The position numbers and the translations under genes were made by a program. Positions 44,730 through 56,110 of a stretch of 64,000 nucleotides of DNA are shown piece by piece; position 1 is the first letter of the stretch, and the number at the start of each line of letters is the position of its first letter. The notes under the pieces are model-generated. The model saw only the letters and a program-made list of their open reading frames with translations. It was not told where the DNA came from and made no database searches. This DNA is from Nocardia sp. CC227C (GTDB taxonomy: Bacteria; Actinomycetota; Actinomycetes; Mycobacteriales; Mycobacteriaceae): NCBI RefSeq assembly GCF_030767025.1, contig NZ_JASITE010000001.1, positions 496,001-560,000 of the forward strand, in the 5' to 3' direction.

Positions 44730-46295
44730 GTGATCGCAGGGCATTACCGCCTGGTCGAACGGATTGGTAGCGGCGGCACAGGCGTCGTCTGGCGAGCCGT
44801 CGACGAGAGGCTGGAACGGTCGGTGGCGATCAAACAGATCCTCACCCAGCCGACCCTGTCCCAAGCGGATAAGGACGTGGTGCGGCAGCGCGCGGCCCGA
44901 GAGGCCCGCAATGCCGCCCGGTTCCAGCACCCCAACGCCATCGTCGTCTTCGACATCACCGAGCACGAGGGCGACCCGTGCCTGGTCATGGAGTATCTGC
45001 CCTCGCAGAGCCTCGCCGTCGTACTGTCCTCGCAGGGCACGCTGCCGCTGCCGCAGGTGGCGCGCATCGGCGAGCAGGTGGCCTCGGCGCTCATCGCCGC
45101 CCACCGCGCGGGCATCGTGCACCGTGACGTCAAGCCCGGCAACATCCTGCTCGGCGACAACGGGGCGGTGAAGATCACCGACTTCGGCATCTCCAAGGCC
45201 AAGGGCGATGTGACGCTCACCGCCACCGGTCTCATCTCGGGCACCGCCGCCTACCTGGCCCCGGAGGTGGCGCGCGGAGCCGAGCCGACCCCCGCCGCCG
45301 ATGTCTTCGCCCTGGGCGCGACGCTGTTCCACGCCCTGGAGGGCGAACCGCCCTACGGCACCAACCCGAATCCGCTCGCACTGCTGTACGCGGCCGCCAA
45401 CGGTCAGTTGAGCGAGCCACGCAACGCCGGTCCGCTGGAGGATCTGCTGCGCCGCCTGCTGAGCTTCGAGCCGGAGGACCGGCCGAGCATGCACGAGGTG
45501 CGCGACCGCATGGCGGACTTCGCCGAGGTCGGCCCGGATGCCGACGCCACCCGCGTGCTGGCCGCGCGCCGCCCCCAGCAGCGCGGACCGGAAGCGCCGC
45601 GCCGCCCCGCGCCGCCGCGCCAGCCCACCCGGCCCATCGACCGCCGCCCGTCCGCCAACGCGGACATCCCCACCGGCGCGGTGAGCGCCGCGGCCCTGCT
45701 GGAGTCCACGCCGCCGCCGCGGCCCCCGACCTCGCACGGCCCCGCGACGCACACCGCCATGGAGCCGCACGCCGACGAGCCCGGCAGTCGCAAGTTCGTC
45801 TGGATCGCCCTGGTGAGTGTCCTGGTCGTGGTGGGCGGCGTGATTGCCGCCATGCTCAATTCCGGTGGCGGCGAAGGCGGTTCGGGCGTCGACGCGGGCG
45901 GCCCCACCACCTCGAAGGTGACCGGAGCGCCGCAGACCACCGAGGACACGTCCGCGCTGGGCGAGGCGAAGAACGCTGGCACCGTCAATGTCGGACAGGC
46001 AGGGCTGCAGATCAAGTACTTCTACGACGCCTTGTTGTCAGATTCATACAACCAAGCGTGGAGTATGTTGACCCCGGCAGCGCAGCAGGTGTACGGCGAC
46101 TTCGATGCCTTCCAGGAGTTCTGGTCGCAGAACAGGGTTGCGGACTACCAGGGGATCGCTGGTTCCAACGGAGCTGACGGCTCAGCCGAGATGACTCTGT
46201 CATCGATCACCTACGGTGGTCGGTCCAAGTCACTGTCGCTCCGTGTTGTCGAGAGCCCGAGCGGCAGGCTCGTGATCGACAGCGCTACCAAGTAG
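44730..46295 (+). CDS. transmembrane Ser/Thr protein kinase (PknB type)
   Basis: A 521-aa kinase. The cytoplasmic domain has the Gly loop IGSGGTGVVW, Lys35 in VAIKQI, HRDVKPGNILL, DFGISK and APEVARG. A Pro-rich linker, one transmembrane helix (FVWIALVSVLVVVGGVIAAML, ~357-377) and an extracytoplasmic NTF2-like domain (YFYDALLSDSYNQAWSMLTPAAQQVY) follow. From about 45985 the DNA drops to roughly 52-58% GC against over 70% before, so the ectodomain differs in composition. Start uncertain: GTG 44730 lacks a placed ribosome site, whereas GGAG at 44704-44707 is 7 nt before an in-frame ATC (44715) giving IETGQVIAGHYRL. A -10 TACACT is at 44640-44645. Confidence 0.9.
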   Translation: MIAGHYRLVERIGSGGTGVVWRAVDERLERSVAIKQILTQPTLSQADKDVVRQRAAREARNAARFQHPNAIVVFDITEHEGDPCLVMEYLPSQSLAVVLSSQGTLPLPQVARIGEQVASALIAAHRAGIVHRDVKPGNILLGDNGAVKITDFGISKAKGDVTLTATGLISGTAAYLAPEVARGAEPTPAADVFALGATLFHALEGEPPYGTNPNPLALLYAAANGQLSEPRNAGPLEDLLRRLLSFEPEDRPSMHEVRDRMADFAEVGPDADATRVLAARRPQQRGPEAPRRPAPPRQPTRPIDRRPSANADIPTGAVSAAALLESTPPPRPPTSHGPATHTAMEPHADEPGSRKFVWIALVSVLVVVGGVIAAMLNSGGGEGGSGVDAGGPTTSKVTGAPQTTEDTSALGEAKNAGTVNVGQAGLQIKYFYDALLSDSYNQAWSMLTPAAQQVYGDFDAFQEFWSQNRVADYQGIAGSNGADGSAEMTLSSITYGGRSKSLSLRVVESPSGRLVIDSATK

Positions 46296-46456
46296 TGAGG
46301 TGATCCGCGCTGTTGGTCGTACCGGCGATCGTACAGCGCTTTTCCGACTTCGTTCGCGGTGGCCGGGCACAGGCATCGGTGTAGTGCCTCGGTTCGATTC
46401 CGGTTGATCGTGGTCGGCGGACACTCTAAGCTCATCCCAGGGAGGGGAATCGAAAG

Positions 46457-46473
46457 CTCCTCCAGGGGAGGAG
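46457..46473 (+). promoter_or_regulatory. stem-loop sequestering the ribosome site of the secreted-protein gene
   Basis: CTCCTCC (46457-46463) pairs perfectly with the Shine-Dalgarno GGAGGAG (46467-46473) across a 3-nt loop, 6 nt before ATG 46480. In RNA the ribosome site would be hidden unless the hairpin opens. Confidence 0.55.
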
Positions 46474-46479
46474 ATTTCG

Positions 46480-46773
46480 ATGTCGGTCATACGTTTCTTC
46501 AATTTGCGTCGTGCGGCGCTGACGGGTACTGCAGTGTTGGGGTTGGCCGCGTTCTCGTCTTTCGCCGCCGGTTCCGCAGAGGCAAGCGCATCCGACTGCC
46601 GAATGCTCCTGGTCAACAATGGGCAGGGCATCACCGCTGTCGAGCAAAGCGCTTGTAATCTCGGTGTCGTAGGCAATTTCGATGAATGCGTAGCAAAACT
46701 GCAGGCAGCGCCCGCATCTCGCCCGCTCGGGGTCGCACAGTCGGCCTGCGCGGCAGCCAACCGTCCAGGCTGA
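46480..46773 (+). CDS. small secreted four-cysteine protein, unknown function
   Basis: A 97-aa product with a signal peptide (MSVIRFFNLRRAALTGTAVLGL, cleavage near AEASA) and a mature part of about 60 residues with four Cys (SDCRMLLVNNGQG, QSACNLGV, FDECVAKLQ, QSACAAANRPG), enough for two disulfides. I do not recognise the family. It lies 184 bp after the Ser/Thr kinase gene in the same low-GC block, has a very strong ribosome site within a hairpin, and may be a partner or ligand of the kinase ectodomain (inference only). Confidence 0.7.
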   Translation: MSVIRFFNLRRAALTGTAVLGLAAFSSFAAGSAEASASDCRMLLVNNGQGITAVEQSACNLGVVGNFDECVAKLQAAPASRPLGVAQSACAAANRPG

Positions 46774-46816
46774 TCACGCTGTTGGTACCCTGCGCTCGTT
46801 GAGGTAGCGTCTGCGA

Positions 46817-47662
46817 TCACGTGGAGACGGGGGCGTCGATGCTGATGAGCAGCCGCAGCGCCACCTCGCTCGTGGAGCCCCGCTCCACGGTGTGGGCGAC
46901 CAGTCCCTGATCGGGATCGTCCGGCAGGCGCAGGGTCTCGTAGCCGAGGTCGATGCGGCCCACCATCGGATGGCGGTACACATAGCGGCCGTGGGTCTTG
47001 TCCTTGATGTCGTGGCGCTGCCACAGTTCGGCGAAATCCGCGCTGTCCCGGCACATATCGTCGATCAGGGCGGCGATGGCCGGGTCGCCGGGGTTGCGGG
47101 CCGCGTCCAGCCGCAGATAGGCGACCACGTCGGCGGCCTTGGCGGGCCAGTCCTCGTAGAGGCCGCGCATGCCCTCGTCGAGGAAAACCAGCCGCGCGAG
47201 ATTGCGCTCGTGCGGCGGGAGCGCGCCGAAGTCGGTGAGCAGCACGGCGGCCGCGCGATTCCACGCCAGCACCGCGGTGCCGCGGCCGACGATGTAGGCG
47301 GGCACATCCGGAGCCGCCTCCAACAGCCGCAGCAGTCCGGGGCGCACCCGCTGCGCACCCGGCGTCTCCGTGCCCGACCAGGGCCGCGCCAGGCGGTACA
47401 GGTGGTCGTGCTCCACCGGATTCAGCCGCAGCGCCCGCGAGACCGCGTCCAGCACCGATTCCGAGAAATGCAGGGTGCGCCCCTGCTCCAGCCGCACGTA
47501 GTGGTCCACGCTGACCCCGGCCAGCAGCGCCAGCTCCTCGCGGCGCAGGCCCGGCACCCGCCGCCGCACCCCGTGGTCGATCAGTCCCACCTGGTCCGGC
47601 CGCAGTCGTGCGCGCCGGGAGCGCAGGAATTCGCCGAGTTCCGCACGTCGATCCAAGACCAT
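46817..47662 (-). CDS. XRE-type regulator with MmyB ligand-binding domain
   Basis: A 281-aa regulator. The N-terminal HTH (LGEFLRSRRARLRPDQVG ... VPGLRREELALLAGVSVDHYVRLEQGR) is the XRE class; the C-terminal ~180 residues (PAYIVGRGTAVLAWNRAAAVLLTDF ... RRHPMVGRIDLGYETLRLPDDPDQGLVAHT-like order) are the MmyB-like domain, which binds small hydrophobic ligands in relatives. It is divergent from the aldo/keto reductase gene, so it probably controls that operon. The start is set by a -10 element. Confidence 0.87.
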   Translation of the reverse strand: MVLDRRAELGEFLRSRRARLRPDQVGLIDHGVRRRVPGLRREELALLAGVSVDHYVRLEQGRTLHFSESVLDAVSRALRLNPVEHDHLYRLARPWSGTETPGAQRVRPGLLRLLEAAPDVPAYIVGRGTAVLAWNRAAAVLLTDFGALPPHERNLARLVFLDEGMRGLYEDWPAKAADVVAYLRLDAARNPGDPAIAALIDDMCRDSADFAELWQRHDIKDKTHGRYVYRHPMVGRIDLGYETLRLPDDPDQGLVAHTVERGSTSEVALRLLISIDAPVST

Positions 47663-47668
47663 GCGTCC

Positions 47669-47674
47669 AGTATC
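47669..47674 (-). promoter_or_regulatory. -10 element, leaderless MmyB-type regulator
   Basis: GATACT on the minus strand lies 6 nt before ATG 47662. Confidence 0.45.
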
Positions 47675-47801
47675 CGATCCGGGCGCCGGACCGTCCTGGT
47701 CATCCGGAGCCCAGGCTGGCGCGGCGCTGTTTCGGCGCGGCACGGGGAACGAGTGTGGGCATCGCGGCCGGAACCGGTCCGGCCTCGAACAGGAGAGTCG
47801 A

Positions 47802-48836
47802 ATGCACGCCACCCGCCCACTCGGCGACACCGGCATGGACATCACCCCGCTCGGCCTCGGCACCTGGGTCATCTCGGGCGCCGGCTGGCAGTACTCGTGG
47901 GGAGCCACCGACGACGCCGACTCCATCGCGGCCATCACCCACGCGGTGCGCGGCGGTATCAACTGGCTCGATACCGCACCGGCCTACGGGCTCGGCCATG
48001 CGGAGGAACTGGTCGGCCGCGCCCTGGCGGATCTGCCGGAGGCCGAGCGCCCCTATCTCTTCACCAAGACCGGTCTCATCTGGGAAGCCGACGACGACCG
48101 CACCGGCCCGCCGCGCCGCGTCATGCGTCCCGACACCGTGCGCGCCGAGCTCGAGGCGTCGCTGCGCCGCCTGCGCGTCGACCACATCGACCTCTACCAG
48201 GTGCACTGGCCCGACACCGGTGAGGTCTTCGTGTACCAGGGCGAGGCCGAGACCTCCGGCAACGCCACGCCGCTGGCGGAGTACTGGCAGGTCATGGCGG
48301 ATCTCAAGAAGGAGGGCAAGGTCCGGGCCATCGGTCTGTCGAATCATGATGCGGCACAGTTGGACATCGCCGAATCCATCGCCCACGTGGATGCGATCCA
48401 GCCGCCGTTCTCGGCCGTCAACCGCGCCGCCGCCCCCGAAATCGCTTGGGCGCGAGCCCATGACACCGGCGTCATCGTCTATTCGCCGCTCCAGTCCGGC
48501 CTGCTGACCGGCGCCTTCACCGCCGACCGCGAGCTCGCCCCCGACGACTGGCGCAGCGGCAGCCCGGATTTCACCACCGATCTGCCCGCCAACCTCGCCC
48601 TGGTGGACGCGCTGCGCCCCATCGCGGCCCGCTACGACGTGAGCGTGGCCGAGATCGCCCTCGCCTGGGCCACCGCGTGGCCGGGCGTCACCGGAGCCAT
48701 CGTCGGGGCGCGCACCCCGACGCAGATCGACGGCTGGATCAACGCGCGCGAGCTGGCGCTGACCGCGGCCGACCTCGACGAGATCGCCACCGCCATCACC
48801 ACCACCGGCGCGGGCATCGGCCCCGCCCGCCCCTGA
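47802..48836 (+). CDS. aldo/keto reductase
   Basis: A 344-aa NADPH-dependent oxidoreductase of the AKR superfamily. The catalytic tetrad is Asp57 and Tyr62 (INWLDTAPAYGLGHAEE), Lys89 (LFTKTGL) and His135 (YQVHWPDTG); GLSNHD and GVIVYSPLQSGLLTG are further AKR blocks, and IVGARTPTQIDGWI ends the cofactor site. The carbonyl substrate is unknown. AGGAGAG precedes ATG 47802. It is followed 20 bp later by the monooxygenase-domain gene and probably controlled by the divergent MmyB-type regulator. Confidence 0.92.
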   Translation: MHATRPLGDTGMDITPLGLGTWVISGAGWQYSWGATDDADSIAAITHAVRGGINWLDTAPAYGLGHAEELVGRALADLPEAERPYLFTKTGLIWEADDDRTGPPRRVMRPDTVRAELEASLRRLRVDHIDLYQVHWPDTGEVFVYQGEAETSGNATPLAEYWQVMADLKKEGKVRAIGLSNHDAAQLDIAESIAHVDAIQPPFSAVNRAAAPEIAWARAHDTGVIVYSPLQSGLLTGAFTADRELAPDDWRSGSPDFTTDLPANLALVDALRPIAARYDVSVAEIALAWATAWPGVTGAIVGARTPTQIDGWINARELALTAADLDEIATAITTTGAGIGPARP

Positions 48837-48856
48837 CCCGCGAGGAGAGCACACCC

Positions 48857-49144
48857 ATGACCCTGCACGTGACCGCCGAGTTCCACGCCCACGCCGGCCG
48901 GGAGGACCGGCTGCGCACCGCGCTCGAGGGCATGATCGAACCCTCGCTGGCGGAACCCGGCTGCCTGGCCTACCAGCCCTTCGTCGATCCCAACGACGCC
49001 ACGCACTGGGTGCTGGTGGAGCAGTGGACCGGGGCCGACGCGCTGGACGAGCATTTCGAGACACCGCACTTCCGGCACGTACGCGACGTGCTCGACACGG
49101 TGTTGGCCGAGCCGATGGTGATCCACCGGCTCACGGTGGCGTGA
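48857..49144 (+). CDS. antibiotic-biosynthesis-monooxygenase (ABM) domain protein
   Basis: A 95-aa dimeric alpha+beta barrel protein: LHVTAEFHAHAGREDRLRTALEGMIEPSLAEPGCLAYQPFVDPND, WVLVEQWTGADALDEHFETPHFR. ABM proteins are often small quinol or aldehyde-handling monooxygenases. GAGGAGAG precedes ATG 48857. It is in one operon with the aldo/keto reductase (20-bp gap), which suggests they act on the same reactive carbonyl or quinone substrate (inference). Confidence 0.87.
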   Translation: MTLHVTAEFHAHAGREDRLRTALEGMIEPSLAEPGCLAYQPFVDPNDATHWVLVEQWTGADALDEHFETPHFRHVRDVLDTVLAEPMVIHRLTVA

Positions 49145-49150
49145 TCGCGG

Positions 49151-49570
49151 CTACCGGTGCGGTATCCGCTCGAAACGCAATGTGGTGACGCCTATTCCGA
49201 GGGTGTCACCGTGTGCGAGCGCGGCCTGGCCGGTGATCTGGTCGCCGTTCACGTACACCCCGTTCACCGAGCGAAGGTCGTGGATCACCACCGCGGTGCC
49301 GCCGACGACCAGCCGGGCGTGGGTGCGGCTGACCCGGGGGTCGTCCAGCACCAGATCGTTGTCCCGGGTCCGGCCGATCCGCAGCCCGCGGGCGGGCACC
49401 AGCAGCACCCGCTCGTCGGACAGCCGCAGGGCGGCGATCGACGCGTTGACGGATTCGGCGTCCACGCCGACAGGGTCGGCGGCGGGACGGGGGGAACGCC
49501 GGGACGGAATCGGGGGACGGTGGTGACGGATGGTGCCGCGCCGGGCATCGGTCTCCGGATCTGTGTTCAC
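49151..49570 (-). CDS. FHA-domain protein
   Basis: A 139-aa protein with a basic disordered N-terminus and a C-terminal forkhead-associated domain: GLRIGRTRDNDLVLDDPRVSRTHARLVV ... VIHDLRSVNGVYVNGDQI. The Arg in GRTRDN, Ser in VSRTHA and Asn in SVNGVYVN are the phosphothreonine-binding residues. It could read the output of Ser/Thr kinases such as the one 3 kb away (inference). GTG 49570 is preferred because GAGGAG lies 5-6 nt upstream; ATG 49591 is the alternative. Confidence 0.85.
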   Translation of the reverse strand: MNTDPETDARRGTIRHHRPPIPSRRSPRPAADPVGVDAESVNASIAALRLSDERVLLVPARGLRIGRTRDNDLVLDDPRVSRTHARLVVGGTAVVIHDLRSVNGVYVNGDQITGQAALAHGDTLGIGVTTLRFERIPHR

Positions 49571-49948
49571 TCCAGCTCCTCGGACTATCATCGGCGAATC
49601 GGGTGACAGGCGTCCGGTGCCGTTCGGGAGATCCGGCCGCGTCCACCCTCGGCACCGCGCGCTCGGAGCAGATCATTCGGCTCGAATCCCGGTCACGCCG
49701 CGTAATTCGCGCCACTGTCGATGATATCGGGCACACCCGCCCGGTACGCCGCCTCCGAGTGGCGGAAACACAACGGTGACCCGCGAGAATCGGCGGTGAC
49801 GGCGGCGTACCGGCCCGGATTCGCGCCCTCCGCACCCCCCATGACCAGCGGGTCGCCCGCGCCGCGCGGCCGCCGGGAACCCGCCGGCGTGGGCCGGATA
49901 GGCTGTCAAGTGGACGAATCGGGTGTTCACGCCCCGTTCGGCAAACCT
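49571..49948. other. spacer before the his operon
   Basis: About 380 bp without a convincing gene. The frames here lack ribosome sites and recognisable motifs. TAGGCT at 49899-49904 could be the -10 of the hisD operon, giving a leader of about 85 nt. Confidence 0.4.
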
Positions 49949-49978
49949 CGATCAGCACAGACTCGATCAGCACAGACA
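49949..49978 (+). repeat. 15-bp direct repeat in the hisD leader
   Basis: CGATCAGCACAGACT (49949-49963) is followed directly by CGATCAGCACAGACA (49964-49978), and GCACAG recurs just before the start codon. The region has no clear ribosome site in its place. It may be slippage or a leader element. Confidence 0.65.
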
Positions 49979-49994
49979 AGGACTGCACAGCGCT

Positions 49995-53123
<3,129 letters not shown>

Positions 53124-53127
<4 letters not shown>

Positions 53128-53759
53128 GCGTGCGGAAACTGGCTCTGCTCGACTACGGCTCGGGCAATCTGCACTCCGCCGAACGCGCGCTGGTGCGCGC
53201 CGGGGCCGAGGTCACCGTCACCGCCGATCCCGATATCGCCTTGCATGCCGAGGGACTGGTGGTCCCCGGCGTCGGCGCGTTCGCGGCCTGTATGGCGGGT
53301 CTGAAAGAAGTGCGGGGCGAACGCATCATCGGCAAGCGGCTGGCGGGCGGCCGCCCGGTGCTCGGCATCTGCGTGGGTATGCAGATCCTGTTCGAGCGCG
53401 GTGTCGAGCACGGCATCGAGACCGAGGGCTGCGCCGAATGGCCCGGCACCGTGGAGCGCCTGGACGCCCCGGTGCTGCCGCACATGGGCTGGAACACCGT
53501 CCAGGCTCCCGAGGACAGCGTGCTGTTCGCGGGCATGGACGCCGACACCCGTTTCTACTTCGTGCACTCCTACGCCGCGCAGAAGTGGGAGTGGGACGGT
53601 GACGGCACCATCGCCCCGGCCAAGCTGACCTGGGCAGAACACGGCGTCCCGTTCCTCGCCGCGGTGGAGAACGGCCCGCTGTCGGCCACCCAGTTCCACC
53701 CGGAGAAGTCCGGCGACGCGGGCGCGCAGCTGCTGCGCAACTGGATCAGCTCACTCTGA
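53124..53759 (+). CDS. hisH: imidazole glycerol phosphate synthase, glutaminase subunit
   Basis: Class I glutamine amidotransferase (211 aa), partner of HisF. Catalytic Cys83 is in [14 protein letters not shown]; the His-Glu pair is in [10 protein letters not shown] near residue 196. [13 protein letters not shown] at the N-terminus is typical. The start overlaps the hisB stop (GTGA). It is followed by a strong hairpin, so transcription of the hisDCBH unit probably ends here instead of running on to hisA. Confidence 0.95.
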
Positions 53760-53770
53760 GCCACCCGTCC

Positions 53771-53809
53771 GCCGACCGCTCCCGCACCACCGGTGCGGGA
53801 GCGGTCGGC
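53771..53809. terminator. 18-bp hairpin after hisH
   Basis: GCCGACCGCTCCCGCACC (53771-53788) and its exact complement (53792-53809) form an 18-bp stem with a 3-nt loop, between the convergent ends of hisH and the FNT gene. It has no T-run but is the longest perfect stem I found and could serve both strands. Confidence 0.7.
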
Positions 53810-53823
53810 CACGTCCCGGCGGG

Positions 53824-54651
53824 TCAGACGGTGACCGGCTCCTCGACCGGCTTGGGCGCGGCGGTGCGCCGGTGCGTGGCGTAGAGCGTCAGGCCGACGA
53901 AGGCGAGCCCGCCGACGAGATTGCCGACGACGGTGGGGATCTCGTTCCACAGCAGATAGTCCCCGATGGAGAAGTCGCCGCCCAGCAGCAGGCCGGAGGG
54001 GAACAGGAACATATTGACGATCGAGTGTTCGAAGCCCATGTAGAAGAACAGCATGATGGGCATCCACATGGCGATCACCTTGCCGGACACCGACGTCGAC
54101 ATCATGGCGGCCACCACACCCGTGGAGACCATCCAGTTGCACAGCACACCGCGGATGAACAGCGTGAGCATGCCGGAAGCGCCGTAGTCGGCGTAGCCGA
54201 CGGTGCGGGATTCGCCGATGTCGCCGAGTTTCTGACCGACCTCGTTGGGATCGACGGCGAAGCCCATGGTCACGATGATCGCCATCATGACCGCCACGGT
54301 GAACGCCCCGGCGAAGTTGCCGACGAACACCAACCCCCAATTGCGCAGCATGGCACGCAGATTCACGCCCGGCCGCCGGTCCAGCCAGGCCAGCGGCACC
54401 AGGGTGAACACTCCGGTGAGCAGGTCGAAGCCGAGCAGGTAGAGCATGCAGAAGCCGACGGGGAACAGCACCGCGCCCAGCAGCGGATTGCCGGTCTGCA
54501 CGGTGATGGTGACGGCGAACGCGGCGGCGAGCGCGAGGATCGCCCCCGCCATAAACGCGCGAATCACGGTGTCCCGGGTGGACATCAGCGCCTTGTCCTG
54601 ACCGGCGTCCACCATCTTCGTGACGAACTCGGCGGGTTTGAGATACGACAT
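53824..54651 (-). CDS. formate/nitrite transporter family (FNT) channel
   Basis: A 275-aa membrane protein with six helices of the FocA/NirC fold. Segments such as AFMAGAILALAAAFAVTI, VGFCMLYLLGFDLLTGVF, WGLVFVGNFAGAF, RGVLCNWMVSTGVV, GFEHSIVNMFLFPSGLLLG and NEIPTVVGNLVGGL match FNT channels, with the pore His in GFEHSIVN. FNT proteins pass small monovalent anions. It is divergent from cynS (212 bp between starts), so cyanate, bicarbonate/carbamate-related or nitrite transport is plausible (inference). Confidence 0.88.
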   Translation of the reverse strand: MSYLKPAEFVTKMVDAGQDKALMSTRDTVIRAFMAGAILALAAAFAVTITVQTGNPLLGAVLFPVGFCMLYLLGFDLLTGVFTLVPLAWLDRRPGVNLRAMLRNWGLVFVGNFAGAFTVAVMMAIIVTMGFAVDPNEVGQKLGDIGESRTVGYADYGASGMLTLFIRGVLCNWMVSTGVVAAMMSTSVSGKVIAMWMPIMLFFYMGFEHSIVNMFLFPSGLLLGGDFSIGDYLLWNEIPTVVGNLVGGLAFVGLTLYATHRRTAAPKPVEEPVTV

Positions 54652-54863
54652 GGTGTTCCTTCGATCGGTGGGGTGATGCCGATTCTCGGCAACCCGGATT
54701 TCCCGCCCATGTCCTCGCGACCGCCCGGATGTTTCGCTGACCTCACCGCGCACCGATTGTGTCGAGTGCGCGACCACGGCTGTGAACAGTGTGTTTCCAT
54801 CGGCGGCAGACCGATCACGGCGTGGCAGAGTGTCGGAGTTCGCTACCGATACAGGAGTTTTCG

Positions 54864-55313
54864 ATGACCCCGATCATGAGCAAGACCGAGGCCGCCGACC
54901 TCGTCACCACGGCCCGCATCCGCGGCGGGCACACGTGGGCGGAGCTGGCGGCCGCCATCGACGCGCCGCTGGTGTGGACGACCGCCGCGCTGCTGGGGCG
55001 GCATCCGCTCACCCCGGCGCAGGCGGCGACGGTGTGCGGTCTGCTCGGGCTGGACGAGGCGGTCGCCGAGGCGCTGGTGCGGCAGCCCGCCCGCACCGCC
55101 GATCCGGAGATCATGTCCGACCCCACCGTCTACCGCTTCGTGGAGGCCGTCAACGTCTACGGCCCGGCGCTCAAGGAGCTCATCCACGAGGAGTTCGGCG
55201 ACGGCATCATGAGCGCCATCAACTTCAATATCGACATCAGCCGCCGCCCGCATCCGGACGGTGACCGCGTGGTGGTCACCTTCGACGGGAAGTTCCTCGA
55301 CTATCGCTGGTGA
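54864..55313 (+). CDS. cynS: cyanate hydratase (cyanase)
   Basis: Converts cyanate and bicarbonate to ammonia and carbon dioxide. The 149-aa protein has an N-terminal HTH-like helical domain and the conserved C-terminal block YRFVEAVNVYGPALKELI and FGDGIMSAINFNIDISR. The catalytic residues correspond to Arg91, Glu94 and Ser117, with the same spacing as Arg96, Glu99 and Ser122 of E. coli CynS. AGGAG at 54853-54857 precedes ATG 54864. No cynR or cynT/X is adjacent. It lies inside the his gene cluster, between hisH and hisA. Confidence 0.94.
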   Translation: MTPIMSKTEAADLVTTARIRGGHTWAELAAAIDAPLVWTTAALLGRHPLTPAQAATVCGLLGLDEAVAEALVRQPARTADPEIMSDPTVYRFVEAVNVYGPALKELIHEEFGDGIMSAINFNIDISRRPHPDGDRVVVTFDGKFLDYRW

Positions 55314-55363
55314 CCGGCGTCTCCCCGGCCCGGGTCGACGGCGGGCCGCCGACCGGCAACCAC

Positions 55364-55369
55364 TAAGGT
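55364..55369 (+). promoter_or_regulatory. -10 element, leaderless hisA
   Basis: TAAGGT lies 6 nt before GTG 55376, giving the second half of the his cluster its own promoter. Confidence 0.55.
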
Positions 55370-55375
55370 GATCGC

Positions 55376-56107
55376 GTGAGTCTTGTGCTGCTACCCGCCG
55401 TCGATGTCGCCAATGGTGAAGCCGTCCGCCTCGTTCAGGGCGAGGCCGGAAGCGAGACCAGCTACGGTTCGCCGCGCGACGCCGCCCACGCCTGGCAGGA
55501 AGCCGGGGCGGAGTGGGTGCATCTGGTGGACCTGGACGCCGCCTTCGGGCGCGGCAGCAACCGCGATCTCATCGCCGACGTGGTCGGCGAACTCGATGTG
55601 AAGGTCGAACTGTCCGGCGGCATCCGCGACGACGACTCGCTGAAGGCGGCGCTGGCCACCGGCTGCGCCCGGGTCAATATCGGCACCGCCGCGCTGGAGA
55701 ACCCGCAGTGGTGCGCGCGCGTGCTCGGCGAGTACGGCGACCGCATCGCCATCGGCATGGATGTGAAACTCATCGACGGCGAATGGCGGCTGCGCGGGCG
55801 CGGCTGGGTCACCGACGGCGGTGACCTGTGGGAGGTGCTCGAGCGGCTGGAACGCGACGGCTGCACCCGCTACGTGGTCACCGACGTGGGCCGCGACGGC
55901 ACCCTCACCGGCCCCAACCTGGACCTGCTGAGCCAGGTCGCCAATGCCGCCGAAGCGCCGGTGATCGCCTCCGGCGGCGTGTCCACCCTGGACGACCTGC
56001 GCGCCATCGCCACCCTGGTGCCCGAGGGGGTGGAGGGTGCGATCATCGGCAAGGCGCTGTACGCGGGCCGGTTCACCCTGCCCGAAGCGCTCGACGCGGT
56101 CCGCTAG
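55376..56107 (+). CDS. hisA: phosphoribosyl isomerase (HisA/PriA)
   Basis: (beta/alpha)8 isomerase of 243 aa acting on ProFAR in histidine synthesis. Catalytic Asp residues are in [19 protein letters not shown] and [16 protein letters not shown]; phosphate sites are [10 protein letters not shown] and [12 protein letters not shown]. In actinobacteria this enzyme (PriA) usually also performs the TrpF step of tryptophan synthesis; the [14 protein letters not shown] region with its Trp is as in PriA. impA follows after 3 bp. Confidence 0.94.
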   Translation: MSLVLLPAVDVANGEAVRLVQGEAGSETSYGSPRDAAHAWQEAGAEWVHLVDLDAAFGRGSNRDLIADVVGELDVKVELSGGIRDDDSLKAALATGCARVNIGTAALENPQWCARVLGEYGDRIAIGMDVKLIDGEWRLRGRGWVTDGGDLWEVLERLERDGCTRYVVTDVGRDGTLTGPNLDLLSQVANAAEAPVIASGGVSTLDDLRAIATLVPEGVEGAIIGKALYAGRFTLPEALDAVR

Positions 56108-56110
56108 CGG

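Noticed and set aside
46389..46400. GGTTCGATTCC resembles the T-arm of a tRNA.
   Set aside because: The flanking bases do not form the 5-bp T stem, and no acceptor, D or anticodon stems fit upstream.
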